A stretch of DNA of 64,000 nt, from the NCBI GenBank assembly GCA_034667405.1, contig JAXDJX010000017.1, positions 12,690 through 76,689 of the forward strand, read 5' to 3'. Shown in pieces: positions 50,842 through 60,167 of this stretch (its first letter is position 1; each line of letters starts with the position of its first letter). The notes below the pieces were generated by a model, which did not search any database, was not told the DNA's origin, and saw only the letters and a program-made list of their open reading frames with translations. Both the position numbers and the translations under genes were made by a program. Origin of the DNA: JANXVR01 sp034667405. Its GTDB lineage: Bacteria; Actinomycetota; UBA4738; HRBIN12.

Positions 50842-51681
50842 TTACGGGATGAGCCCGAATACCGTGGACGGCGCACCCGACCCGTTCCGATTCCGGGGGC
50901 CGCCCCAGACGATCCAGGACCCTGTCGTGGGGAGCGCCCCCAGGTTCGTCAGGTTTTCGAGCGTGAATCGATGGTGGTGCAAGGTCAGGGACGTCTCGCG
51001 GAAATGGAAATCGCTGCCCGGGTCGGGACCGAACGTATCGGTACCCAACAGCCCACGAACACCGAGCACGCCTTGGCGGATCAGCCATCGCACGGAGGCG
51101 AGCGAGAACCCCGGTTGGTGGAACCCGCCCTTGCCACTGCCGCAGGAGTAGTACGAGATCACTCCGGGACCTCGGTCGGGTCCCCAGAACTCGTCGCACC
51201 CGGTCCACAGCAAGACCGCGGCATCCTTCGGCATCTGGCCGTTCTGGTCGGTCCAGTCCCGGAGGTCATCGATGGTGACCTGGTAGTTGACGTCCTTCGC
51301 CACCTCGTCGCGGATGTCTACGACGACCGCGGGCAGGATGAAGTCGCCGGGGGAGAGTTGATCGGCGCAGAGCGCCTGCACATGGAAGTGGCACGGCGCG
51401 CTGTAGTGCGTGCCGGTGTGCTCACCTTCCTTCACGTTCTGCAGGTAGTAGCCATCGTTGGCGACGGTGAACGACGTGTGCAGGCTGAACGTCGGGTCGC
51501 CGGGGAACCCCGGGATGACCGCCGGATCGTTCACGTGGCTCAGGAACACCACCTTGTCGAACCCGGGTAGCGATGTCTCGCGCGCGCCGGGCGGGGGAGC
51601 GTGCGAGGTCGCTACAGCTCCTGCGGCGAAGCCGCCGACCGCAACGAGTACGACCAGTGCGATGGATGACAGCTTGCGCAT
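50842..51681 (-). CDS. Exported cyclase-family (kynurenine formamidase-like) hydrolase
   Basis: 279 aa from ATG 51681 with GAGGAGGAGCC upstream. Signal peptide (residues 1-24, ending AVATSH). The zinc motif of the family appears as EHTGTHYSAPCHFH, where the usual HxGTHxDxPxH has Ser in place of the first Asp. Later WTDQNGQMP, LLWTGCDEFW and LGTDTFGPD follow the fold. Members hydrolyse amides or lactones; the missing Asp may change metal binding. Outside the membrane. Substrate unknown. Confidence 0.8.
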   Translation of the reverse strand: MRKLSSIALVVLVAVGGFAAGAVATSHAPPPGARETSLPGFDKVVFLSHVNDPAVIPGFPGDPTFSLHTSFTVANDGYYLQNVKEGEHTGTHYSAPCHFHVQALCADQLSPGDFILPAVVVDIRDEVAKDVNYQVTIDDLRDWTDQNGQMPKDAAVLLWTGCDEFWGPDRGPGVISYYSCGSGKGGFHQPGFSLASVRWLIRQGVLGVRGLLGTDTFGPDPGSDFHFRETSLTLHHHRFTLENLTNLGALPTTGSWIVWGGPRNRNGSGAPSTVFGLIP

Positions 51682-51746
51682 GATCCGGCTCCTCCTCGAA
51701 GCGACGTCCATCTCATTTTGGGGGAGGTTCGTGCCATTATGACCCT

Positions 51747-52244
51747 ATGCAGGTTCGTGCGTTCCTCGCCGACGCCGTCGAGTCAAGCGGCGGCAAGCTG
51801 TCGATGCTCGGTGCCGGGTGGAACCGATTGCACGCGCCCGGATTTCCGGCGACCCATCCTCGGATGGCCGTCGGCGTGTTCCTGACGGTCCACGCCGGGG
51901 ATGCGCGAACGCAGCGCGTCACCATCAAGATGCAGGGACCCGATGGCAAGGATCGCCCCTTCGGGATGGGACCCGATGGCACCCCGCAAACCTCCCTCGA
52001 GGCCAACGTTGAGGTGCCCGGCTCCATCGAGGACATCGTGGTGCCGGTGGCCCTCAATATCGACGCGCTCACGTTCGAACGCGCCGGCACCTACGCCTTC
52101 CTGATCGAGGTCGAGGGCCACGAGGAAGAACGGCTCGACTTCACGGTGGCGGATTCGCCGCCGGGGTCGACAGCCCCACCCGGGCAGCCGGGTCAACCGA
52201 CCGAGTCGGGGACGCCCCCGACCACCTCCGCGGGCTACCTGTAG
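51747..52244 (+). CDS. DUF6941-family protein
   Basis: 165 aa. MQVRAFLADAVESSGGKLSMLGAGWNRLHAPGFPATHPRMAVGVF follows the family pattern (LADxAxxxxGKLxxLGAGW), a small beta-sandwich. Residues 135-165 are a Pro/Thr/Gly-rich tail. Cytoplasmic by lack of a signal peptide. Function of the family is not known; a type IV pilus operon starts downstream on the same strand after about 190 bases. Confidence 0.75.
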   Translation: MQVRAFLADAVESSGGKLSMLGAGWNRLHAPGFPATHPRMAVGVFLTVHAGDARTQRVTIKMQGPDGKDRPFGMGPDGTPQTSLEANVEVPGSIEDIVVPVALNIDALTFERAGTYAFLIEVEGHEEERLDFTVADSPPGSTAPPGQPGQPTESGTPPTTSAGYL

Positions 52245-52253
52245 CTCGCCGCT

Positions 52254-52359
52254 TGGCCGAACGGCACCAGGAAATGGCCGAACGGCCTATCTCCCCCGTA
52301 CGCAACACAAGCGAGGATGGGCGTCCTACATCTGATGGCGGGGGATATCCCCCGAACGG
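52254..52359 (+). promoter_or_regulatory. Repeated CCGAACGG boxes and a palindrome upstream of pilB
   Basis: The 12-mer TGGCCGAACGGC occurs twice (52254-52265 and 52275-52286), 21 bases apart, i.e. two helical turns. A third CCGAACGG is at 52352-52359. A perfect 14-bp palindrome GGGGGATATCCCCC lies at 52340-52353. The region leads straight into the pilus operon, so these are candidate regulator sites. Confidence 0.5.
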
Positions 52360-52431
52360 GTGACTTCCCCCTATCACCCCCACAACGGGCCCGGAAGTCT
52401 CTCGTGTTGGATCCGTTCGAGAGGAGATGGG

Positions 52432-54222
52432 TTGCGCCTGCATCGCAAAGATCGAGCGTCGCCTGCGTCGGAGGAACCCGGCGAGGCGGTCGGATCAGAC
52501 GCAGAAGTGGCTTCGTCGTCCCAGGAGAGCCTCCCCGTCCCCCGGAATGGCGCCGCGCCGAGGATCGGCGACCTCCTTGTCGACCAGCAACTGGTCAGCC
52601 CCAGCCAGCTCGCGGAAGCCCTTCTTCAGCAGTCGGCCTCCGGCAAACGCCTCGGATCTCTCCTCGTAGACCTCGGTGCGATCAATGACCTTGAGCTGGC
52701 CAAGGTGCTTGCCACCCATTTGAGCCTTCCCCTGGCGAACCTTCGGCAAGACTCACCTGAAGACGATGCGGTCGAGCAAGTGCCCGAGGCGATCGCTCGA
52801 GCGCATACGGCCATCCCCATGCGGAAGTCCGATGCCGGCCTCGAGGTCGCGATGGCGAACCCGACCGACGCCGAGGCGCTCGATGCCCTGGCCAAGGCGT
52901 CCGGCATGACCGTGATCCCGTTCGTCGCGCCGCCCTCCGACATCAAACGAACGATCGACCAGTCCTACCGGGCGCTCGTTGCCGTGGAGCGGCATGTCGA
53001 GGCCTTCCTCGCTGCTGAGGCGCTGACGACCCAGGTCAACGTTTCCGACGATTCAGGCTCCGCCGCTCCGGTCGTCCAGGTCGTGAACCTGATGGTCACT
53101 CAAGGCGTGCGCGACCGCGCGTCCGACATCCATATCGAACCCCAGGACTCGCGGGTCCGGATCCGCTACCGCATCGACGGTGCCCTCCACGACGTGCTGG
53201 CCCTTCCCGCGGAGATGGGACCCGCGGTGGTGAGCCGGATCAAGGTCCTCGGCGGGATGAACATCGTTGAACGGCGCCGCCCCCAAGACGGTCAATTCGC
53301 GACGGAGATCGACGGTCGATCGCTCGACGTTCGTGTCGCAACGACCACGACGATCTGGGGCGAGAAGGCGGTGCTCCGTCTCTTGGACAAGAGCCGGTCC
53401 TTGCTCCGGCTGAACGAGCTGGGCATGCCCGCGGAAACGCACACCCGATTCTCCAAAGCGATCCGCTCGCCGTTCGGCATGGTGATCTGCGCGGGCCCGA
53501 CGGGAAGCGGAAAGACGACGACCCTCTACGCCGCCCTCGCTGAGATCAACCAGAGCGAGAAGAACATCATGACGGTGGAGGATCCCGTGGAATACGTCCT
53601 CCCCTCGATCAACCAGATCCAGATCCACGACCAGGCAGGGATCACGTTCGCCGGAGGATTGAAGGCGATCCTCCGCCAGGACCCGGACGTGATCCTGGTG
53701 GGCGAGATGCGAGACGTTGAAACCGCGCGCATCGGGATCCAATCGGCGCTCACGGGCCACTTCGTCCTGACCTCTCTGCACGCCACCGATGCTGCCGGCG
53801 CGCTCGAACGCTTCCTGGACCTCGACATCGAGCCGTTCCTGATCGCCTCCTCGGTGGTCGGCGTCGTGGGGCAGCGCCTGGTCCGCAAGATCTGTCGCTT
53901 CTGCGCCCAGCCCTACCGCCCATCGGTCGAAGAGCTCGAGTTCTATCGCGGGGCCGGTGGCCCGGCCAAGGACACGTTCTTCCAGGGGGAAGGCTGCAAC
54001 TTCTGCTTCAGAACCGGCTACGAGGACCGCGTCGGTGTCTATGAACTCCTCACCATCACGCCCGAGATGAAGAAGGTCCTCATGTCACGGGCGAACCACG
54101 ACGAGATCCATGCGTTGGCGACGGAGCAAGGCATGCGCTCCCTCAGAGACGGGGGCATCAACCTTGCCGCGCAAGACGTCACGACTATCTCCGAAGTGAT
54201 CCGAAGCATCTATTCGATCTGA
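52432..54222 (+). CDS. pilB: Type IV pilus assembly ATPase PilB (GspE family)
   Basis: About 596 aa from TTG 52432, chosen for GAGGAG five bases upstream (GTG 52360 has no ribosome site). N-terminal MshEN domain (RIGDLLVDQQLVSPSQLAEAL), then the ATPase core with Walker A GPTGSGKTTT (about residue 355), Asp box MTVEDPVEY, Walker B DPDVILVGEMRD and His box LTSLHATDA. The tetracysteine zinc motif CRFC...CNFC typical of PilB/GspE is present. It powers pilin assembly at the inner membrane. Followed by pilC after 7 bases. Confidence 0.92.
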   Translation: MRLHRKDRASPASEEPGEAVGSDAEVASSSQESLPVPRNGAAPRIGDLLVDQQLVSPSQLAEALLQQSASGKRLGSLLVDLGAINDLELAKVLATHLSLPLANLRQDSPEDDAVEQVPEAIARAHTAIPMRKSDAGLEVAMANPTDAEALDALAKASGMTVIPFVAPPSDIKRTIDQSYRALVAVERHVEAFLAAEALTTQVNVSDDSGSAAPVVQVVNLMVTQGVRDRASDIHIEPQDSRVRIRYRIDGALHDVLALPAEMGPAVVSRIKVLGGMNIVERRRPQDGQFATEIDGRSLDVRVATTTTIWGEKAVLRLLDKSRSLLRLNELGMPAETHTRFSKAIRSPFGMVICAGPTGSGKTTTLYAALAEINQSEKNIMTVEDPVEYVLPSINQIQIHDQAGITFAGGLKAILRQDPDVILVGEMRDVETARIGIQSALTGHFVLTSLHATDAAGALERFLDLDIEPFLIASSVVGVVGQRLVRKICRFCAQPYRPSVEELEFYRGAGGPAKDTFFQGEGCNFCFRTGYEDRVGVYELLTITPEMKKVLMSRANHDEIHALATEQGMRSLRDGGINLAAQDVTTISEVIRSIYSI

Positions 54223-54229
54223 GGCTGAG

Positions 54230-55435
54230 ATGACGCGTTATCGATATGAGGCGACGAGCGAGGCGGGTAAGCGGGCCCGCGGCACCACCCATGCCCCCTC
54301 GGTCAAAGCCGCCATGGCGATGCTCACCGATGAGGGCCTGAAGGTCGGAAAGCTCAGGGAGAAGAAGAGCGTCTTTCAGTTCGAGATCACGCGGAAGAAG
54401 CTTCCGCAGAGCGAACTCGTGCACTTCTCCCGTCAGCTGTCTGCGTTCGTTCGGGCCGGGATCCCGCTGATCGAGGCGCTGGAAGTCATCGATGAGGAGG
54501 CCGAGAACAAGGCGCTGAAGAAGGTCATCGCGGGAGCCCGCGATTCGCTGATCGCCGGCGACACGTTCTCTGCGGCGCTCCAGCCATACGCGACGCTGTT
54601 CCCACCCTTCTATATCGACATGATCAAGGCGGCCGAGCTCACCGGAAGCTTGGACGACGTGCTCGACGAGATGTCGAAGTACATCAAGCGTGACCTCGAC
54701 GCTCGAAAGAAGATCAAGGCGGCGCTCACCTATCCCATCATCGTGCTGGTGATGGCGTTGCTCACCATCGTCGTGCTCTCGGTCTACGTGTTGCCGAGGT
54801 TCAAGGTGTTCTTCAACTCGTTCCACGCGACGCTGCCGTTGCCCACGCGCATGCTGGTCGCCTTCACCAACTTCATGTCGCACTACTGGTGGACCCTCCT
54901 GGCCGGCCTGGGCGTCGTGCTCCTCTTGCTGATCGTTCTCGCGAGAACGAAGCGTGGCCGCAGGATCCGCGATCGTGCCGTGTTGCGGCTCCCCATCGTC
55001 GGCGAGGCCATCCGGTTCACCATCGTGGAGCGTTTCTGCCGGCTGCTCTCCACCATGATGACCGCCGGCGTACCCCTGCCCGAGGCGATGACGGTGCTGG
55101 GACAGGGCACGAAGAACGTCGTATTCCAGCAGCGGTTGGCGGACGTCCGGACGGCGATGATCCAGGGCGAAGGTCTCGCGCGGCCGATGGGAGCAAGCGA
55201 ACTATTCCCGGGCGCCATGATCCAGATGGTGCGTGTCGGCGAGAACACCGGAACACTCGATGCCCAGCTCCAGGTCGCGTCGAACTTCTACGGCGAGGAA
55301 CTGGAGTACAAGATCCAACACCTCACCGGACTGTTCGAACCGGTGATCATCCTGGTGATGGGTCTAGCGGTCGGGTTCGTCGCGATCGCGCTCATCTCCG
55401 CCATGTACGGCATCTATGGACAGGTGCAGTTCTGA
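54230..55435 (+). CDS. pilC: Type IV pilus inner-membrane platform protein PilC (GspF family)
   Basis: 401 aa. Two GspF cytoplasmic domains (HFSRQLSAFVRAGIPLIEALEVI and RFCRLLSTMMTAGVPLPEAMTVL) alternate with membrane helices (YPIIVLVMALLTIVVLSVYV, WTLLAGLGVVLLLLIVL, FEPVIILVMGLAVGFVAIALI). The usual length and order. PilC links the PilB motor to the pilus. Between pilB and pilA in one operon. Confidence 0.92.
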   Translation: MTRYRYEATSEAGKRARGTTHAPSVKAAMAMLTDEGLKVGKLREKKSVFQFEITRKKLPQSELVHFSRQLSAFVRAGIPLIEALEVIDEEAENKALKKVIAGARDSLIAGDTFSAALQPYATLFPPFYIDMIKAAELTGSLDDVLDEMSKYIKRDLDARKKIKAALTYPIIVLVMALLTIVVLSVYVLPRFKVFFNSFHATLPLPTRMLVAFTNFMSHYWWTLLAGLGVVLLLLIVLARTKRGRRIRDRAVLRLPIVGEAIRFTIVERFCRLLSTMMTAGVPLPEAMTVLGQGTKNVVFQQRLADVRTAMIQGEGLARPMGASELFPGAMIQMVRVGENTGTLDAQLQVASNFYGEELEYKIQHLTGLFEPVIILVMGLAVGFVAIALISAMYGIYGQVQF

Positions 55436-55512
55436 TGGCGCGGCGCATCAGGCGGGAACCGCAGCGGTCCGCGCCGAGGGGAGGGATGCCCAACGCGCCC
55501 ACCCAGACGTAG
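55435..55512 (+). CDS. Possible 25-aa basic peptide in the pilus operon
   Basis: ATG 55435 overlaps the pilC stop by one base (TGATG) and encodes MARRIRREPQRSAPRGG followed by MPNAPTQT. The coupling is suggestive but the sequence has no recognisable features and could be chance. Confidence 0.25.
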   Translation: MARRIRREPQRSAPRGGMPNAPTQT

Positions 55513-55554
55513 CGACAGAGGTGTCAGAACGCCGAGTCAGAACCAGGAGGAGAT

Positions 55555-55920
55555 ATGAATAGGAAGGTACAACGAGCCAGAGAGGAATCCGGTTTCACGT
55601 TGATCGAACTCATGATCGTCATCGTGATCCTGGGTGTCCTGGCAGGCATCGTGATCTTCGCCGTCGGCGGGATCACCGACAACGGGAACGTCGCGGCATG
55701 CAAGAGCGACGTGAAGACCATCGATGTGGCGGTCGAGGCGTACAAGGCCAAGAACGGGAACTACCCCGCGCACCTTGAGCCAACGCTGACCACCGACCCG
55801 AACAAGTTCCTGCGGCCTCAGACTGGGCTGGCAGGTGACTCGCTCGCGAACACCTCGGGTGGCTACACGGTCACCTACACCCCGGCAACGGGCGCCGTCG
55901 ACGCAGGCGGCTTCTGCTAA
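55555..55920 (+). CDS. pilA: Type IV major pilin-like protein
   Basis: 121 aa. A 13-residue leader ends in Gly before FTLIELMIVIVILGVLAGIV, the class III prepilin signal with Glu5; then a globular part with ACKSDVKTIDVAVEAYKAKNGNYP, typical of GspG/PilA pilins, and one Cys pair (Cys in AACKS and the C-terminal GGFC). GGAGGAG lies six bases before the ATG. It needs a prepilin peptidase (not in this window). A strong terminator follows. Confidence 0.9.
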   Translation: MNRKVQRAREESGFTLIELMIVIVILGVLAGIVIFAVGGITDNGNVAACKSDVKTIDVAVEAYKAKNGNYPAHLEPTLTTDPNKFLRPQTGLAGDSLANTSGGYTVTYTPATGAVDAGGFC

Positions 55921-55933
55921 CCAGGGACGAACC

Positions 55934-55974
55934 AAGGTTCACTTGGGGGCCGGCGAAGCCGGCCCCCGAACCTT
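55934..55974. terminator. Terminator between pilA and convergent pilT
   Basis: GGGGGCCGGC-GAA-GCCGGCCCCC (55945-55967) is nested inside AAGGTT/AACCTT (55934-55939 with 55969-55974). It can work in both directions between the converging pilus operons. Confidence 0.8.
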
Positions 55975-55981
55975 GCGCGGA

Positions 55982-57094
<1,113 letters not shown>

Positions 57095-57112
57095 AGACGG
57101 GAGTATGCCAGC

Positions 57113-57616
57113 TCACGGGCAGGCGCCGGAATCGTGGCCGCAATACGTCCAGGAGAGGATGTTGACATCTGGCACTGTCCCGCCACTGTCGTGATAGACG
57201 ACGGTCGCCCGGACGATCGGTGTCGCGGTGCCGACGGAGGACGTGAACGTGACCGTTCGATCCGGTTGAAGGGGGTCTGCCGACCAGTTGCAGACCACCT
57301 TTGCCACGGTCGTGACACCATTGTCTGTTGAGGTCGTGGAGAGCAGGGTCGGTGTGGCGGACGTTGCAGGAGGGGGAGGGGGTTGGCACCGGGGGTCCCC
57401 GTATGCGCCGACCCCGGTGTCGGACCTGCCGACCTGGATCGCGGCGTCGATTGCTCCGTCCGCGGCGTACACGTTCGCCCGTTGCTCACGGAGTCGTGCG
57501 GTGCTGAGCACACTCGCCTCGCCGAACGTGAGCATCGCCCCGATGACGAGCCCGAAGAAGAGGAGGAATCCCAACGCCAGGAGCAGAACTTGCCCGTCCT
57601 CGTCGCGAACGCTCAC
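57113..57616 (-). CDS. PilX-like pilus assembly protein
   Basis: 167 aa from GTG 57616, overlapping the upstream stop as GTGA. Short N-terminus SVRDEDGQVLLLALGFLLFFGLVIGAML: one hydrophobic helix after a Glu/Asp-rich stretch, like PilX or TadE-type minor components without the FTLIEL motif. The remainder is beta-rich, with a Pro run (CQPPPPPATS) and Cys in VVCNWS and YCGHDSGAC. Eighteen bases before pilT. Confidence 0.65.
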   Translation of the reverse strand: MSVRDEDGQVLLLALGFLLFFGLVIGAMLTFGEASVLSTARLREQRANVYAADGAIDAAIQVGRSDTGVGAYGDPRCQPPPPPATSATPTLLSTTSTDNGVTTVAKVVCNWSADPLQPDRTVTFTSSVGTATPIVRATVVYHDSGGTVPDVNILSWTYCGHDSGACP

Positions 57617-58056
57617 GGAACACTCCTCTTGATGACCTGCAACGTCTCCGTTGCCTGCCCGTCCGAGGATGTGGCTTGGATCGAGATCTGCTGCATGCCG
57701 TGGTCACAGTTCGATGTGAACTTGACCATGTCGCCTGGGGGGACCGGCTGCCCGTCCCAGTACTTGACACCCTGGATCGTTACGGAGAAGCCGGCGGGAA
57801 CCGAGAGGCCCGCCAAGGAGTACGCACCTGAACCGGCGCAGTTCGCATAGGGGTTCCGAACGCTGTCTTTCACCAACTCAGCCGCAGAGCGAACGATGGC
57901 ATCCGCCGTCGCCGCCTTCCGCTGATAGGCGGAGGCGGTGATCGTTGTGATGAGTCCGCCCAAGATGGCTGTGAACGTGATCCCCACGATGGCGACGGTG
58001 ATCAAGATCTCCACCAGCGAGAACCCGTCGTTGGAATCGATGTCATTGCGGCGCAA
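57613..58056 (-). CDS. Prepilin-like minor pilin (PilV/GspI type)
   Basis: 147 aa from TTG 58056 with GAGGAG eight bases upstream. An 11-residue leader ends in Gly before FSLVEILITVAIVGITFTAILGG, the prepilin signal with Glu5. The globular part has two Cys (NCAGSG, NCDHG) that may pair. Minor pilins of this type prime pilus assembly. It lies 11 bases after the large prepilin gene. Confidence 0.8.
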   Translation of the reverse strand: MRRNDIDSNDGFSLVEILITVAIVGITFTAILGGLITTITASAYQRKAATADAIVRSAAELVKDSVRNPYANCAGSGAYSLAGLSVPAGFSVTIQGVKYWDGQPVPPGDMVKFTSNCDHGMQQISIQATSSDGQATETLQVIKRSVP

Positions 58057-58067
58057 TATCAGGCTCC

Positions 58068-59879
58068 TCAGCCGATGGTCACCGGCGACGAAACTTTGAT
58101 GTTCTGGGCGATGATCGCCTTGGCGGTAAGCGTTGCGGCGCCCGTCGCGAGCGTGACCTGTGTCGAGTTGGGCACGTAGATGACTCCACCGAATGAGATG
58201 GGTGTACTGCTGCCGGCATTACCGGCGATCTTCACAGGGTTCGAGTCAGTTCGTGCCTGGAAGATCACGATGCCCTTGTACGTACCGGAACCCGGAGCGG
58301 GGAGGTTGATCGTCGACCCGCCGGTCAGACTCACGCTGCCTCCTGCGATGTACAGCATCACGCCCTCGTTGCAGGGCGACGCACAGGTGAGTGAGGCGCT
58401 TCCGGAGATCGAGATGCCTTGCTTGAGATAGTAGATACCCGGGTTAAGTACCGTATTAGCCGTGCGCGAGAGGGTCCCCGAGTACACACCGGGTTGGCAG
58501 ACGCTTCCACTGCAACTTCCCGTCCCTTGCGGGTCGGGAGCGGCCAGCGATCGAAGAGGATCTGGGAGCGACGTTGGGTAGGACGTCCAAGGCTGGTTGC
58601 CGCTCCAAGAGCAACCGGCGCAACTGACCGTGTTGTGACTGCAGCCTGAACATCCGCCGGGCTGTAGGATCCGGAAGTCCCCCGGAGCGATTGTGATCTG
58701 CTTCGCCGTCTTCGACCCTGTCAGTCTCACGGCGCTGCTGTTCGTGGAATTCACATAGAGCGAACCTTTGACGGTCAGGAGCCCGGCGGGACTCGCCGTG
58801 TCCAGCGCCATCCCGTAGACGGTGATGCCATTCCCGTTATTGCCGCCGGTGATGCTGAACCCGATCGCGAGGTTCGCGTACGCCGCCGTCGGGATCTTGT
58901 TGGCTTCGGTCGTGGTCAGCTGCCAGTCGTAGCTGCCAAGGTTGTTGATGCTATTGATCTGGTTCGACACGAGGAACGTCCCGCCGTTATAGATCGACAC
59001 TGTGAGTTTCATCGCGCCGGACCCGACACCCGCCGCTCGCACTTCGACCGCAGGCGTCGTACCCGTGTCAGGTGGGCTCACGGCGGACATCGCCACCTTC
59101 GCCTCCTGGTTCTTCGCGATGGTGGTGGCCCCGGTGGAGTCGGATTGATCGCTCAGCTTGTCCCATAAGGTGGTCGGCATCGCAGGGATCGGGGTCCATC
59201 CGTTCTGAGCCACATCAGAGACCGGCAATGACGTAAGGGAGGAGTCGATCGCGCAGGCCCCCGAGGTGCCCGGGTCTGGACAACTTCCTTGTACCCACAA
59301 CGGACTCGACGTTCCTGTGGAAAGCAGCGTGACATCTGGGGGAGGGACACTTCCGCCACCCCCGCTGCTGTATCCCCGGCGCGAGCCCAGCAGCGTGTAG
59401 CTGTATCCGCTGGCTTCAGTGAAAGCCATGGTCACCGCGGCGACCGTTCCGTTGCACGCCGCGTTCGGCGAACACGTTACGGTTGGTTGTGCGGATCCTG
59501 AGAAGTGCGCCAAGACCACGGACGTGGTGCCGAACCTCCGAGTCACTTGTGTCTCGCCGTTGGGTGCGACTCCGCAGGAATAGGTCGCCGGACCACTCGC
59601 AAGAGTGAAGGTGACGACCTCGGTAGACGCTCCCGAACAGGACCCATTTGACCCCTTCGTGACGGTCGTGGCACCTTGGACATCGTTCGCCAGGTAAGCG
59701 GACGTGATCTGCACGTCATGACTTTCCGCCAGGCGCCCTTGCGTCACTGCGGTAGTGCGGAAACTCACGATCATCGCGCTGGCGATAGCGGTGACGATGA
59801 TGCCCGTGATGGCTATGCCGACGATGAGTTCGATGAGTGTGAAGGCCCGCTCGCGGGCCTCGGGGGGGAAGTCGAGTCG
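58068..59879 (-). CDS. Very large prepilin-like protein with C-terminal beta-helix-like region
   Basis: About 603 aa from GTG 59879 (the frame is open to GTG 59969, giving a 43-aa leader). The prepilin motif is ERA then FTLIELIVGIAITGIIVTAI, so cleavage would be after Ala rather than Gly. Residues 60-200 are PilW-like. Residues 200-603 form extended Ser/Thr/Gly/Asn-rich beta sequence with Cys clusters (CSGCSHNTVSCAGCSW) and late strands GVMLYIAGGSVSLTGGSTI, VIFQARTDSNPVKIAG, suggesting a parallel beta-helix adhesive domain. Normal minor pilins are 150-250 aa. It may be a pilus-tip adhesin. First gene of the pilT operon. Confidence 0.75.
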   Translation of the reverse strand, partial: RLDFPPEARERAFTLIELIVGIAITGIIVTAIASAMIVSFRTTAVTQGRLAESHDVQITSAYLANDVQGATTVTKGSNGSCSGASTEVVTFTLASGPATYSCGVAPNGETQVTRRFGTTSVVLAHFSGSAQPTVTCSPNAACNGTVAAVTMAFTEASGYSYTLLGSRRGYSSGGGGSVPPPDVTLLSTGTSSPLWVQGSCPDPGTSGACAIDSSLTSLPVSDVAQNGWTPIPAMPTTLWDKLSDQSDSTGATTIAKNQEAKVAMSAVSPPDTGTTPAVEVRAAGVGSGAMKLTVSIYNGGTFLVSNQINSINNLGSYDWQLTTTEANKIPTAAYANLAIGFSITGGNNGNGITVYGMALDTASPAGLLTVKGSLYVNSTNSSAVRLTGSKTAKQITIAPGDFRILQPGGCSGCSHNTVSCAGCSWSGNQPWTSYPTSLPDPLRSLAAPDPQGTGSCSGSVCQPGVYSGTLSRTANTVLNPGIYYLKQGISISGSASLTCASPCNEGVMLYIAGGSVSLTGGSTINLPAPGSGTYKGIVIFQARTDSNPVKIAGNAGSSTPISFGGVIYVPNSTQVTLATGAATLTAKAIIAQNIKVSSPVTIG

Positions 59880-60167
59880 CACCGGAGCATCGTCTGCTTC
59901 TTGACCAGAACGTGTCAAGGGGTGGAAACCGGCAGAAGGCCTAGGCCGTAAGGCTTCTGCCGAGGTCACCGCACGTGAGGGGCGATCCGGCCGAGCAACT
60001 GTAGACCAACGGCCTATTCAGAAACGGTGCCTCGCTGGGCAACTATGTGCTAGCCCCCGACTAGGCAATCTGGGGGAGAGGGAATCGTCGGATCTCCTAC
60101 AGCATGTGTGGGGCACCTCTCTCCCATCGCCGGTCGGGACCGCATCGTCGGAAAGGGCGTATAGAAG
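59880..60167. other. Divergent intergenic region between large prepilin and subtilase genes
   Basis: A hairpin GGCAGAAG/CTTCTGCC near 59932-59962 lies in what would be the prepilin mRNA leader or extended coding part. CCCCC/GGGGG can pair near 60055-60077, and GGGAGAG/CTCTCCC around 60075-60125. AACGGCCTAT at 60008-60017 repeats a 10-mer found upstream of pilB (52281-52290). No further gene is visible. Confidence 0.4.

Noticed and set aside
52245..52431. c-di-GMP (GEMM) riboswitch upstream of pilB
   Set aside because: Pilus genes are common GEMM targets, but the conserved core elements of that riboswitch are not visible; the repeats look like protein-binding sites instead.
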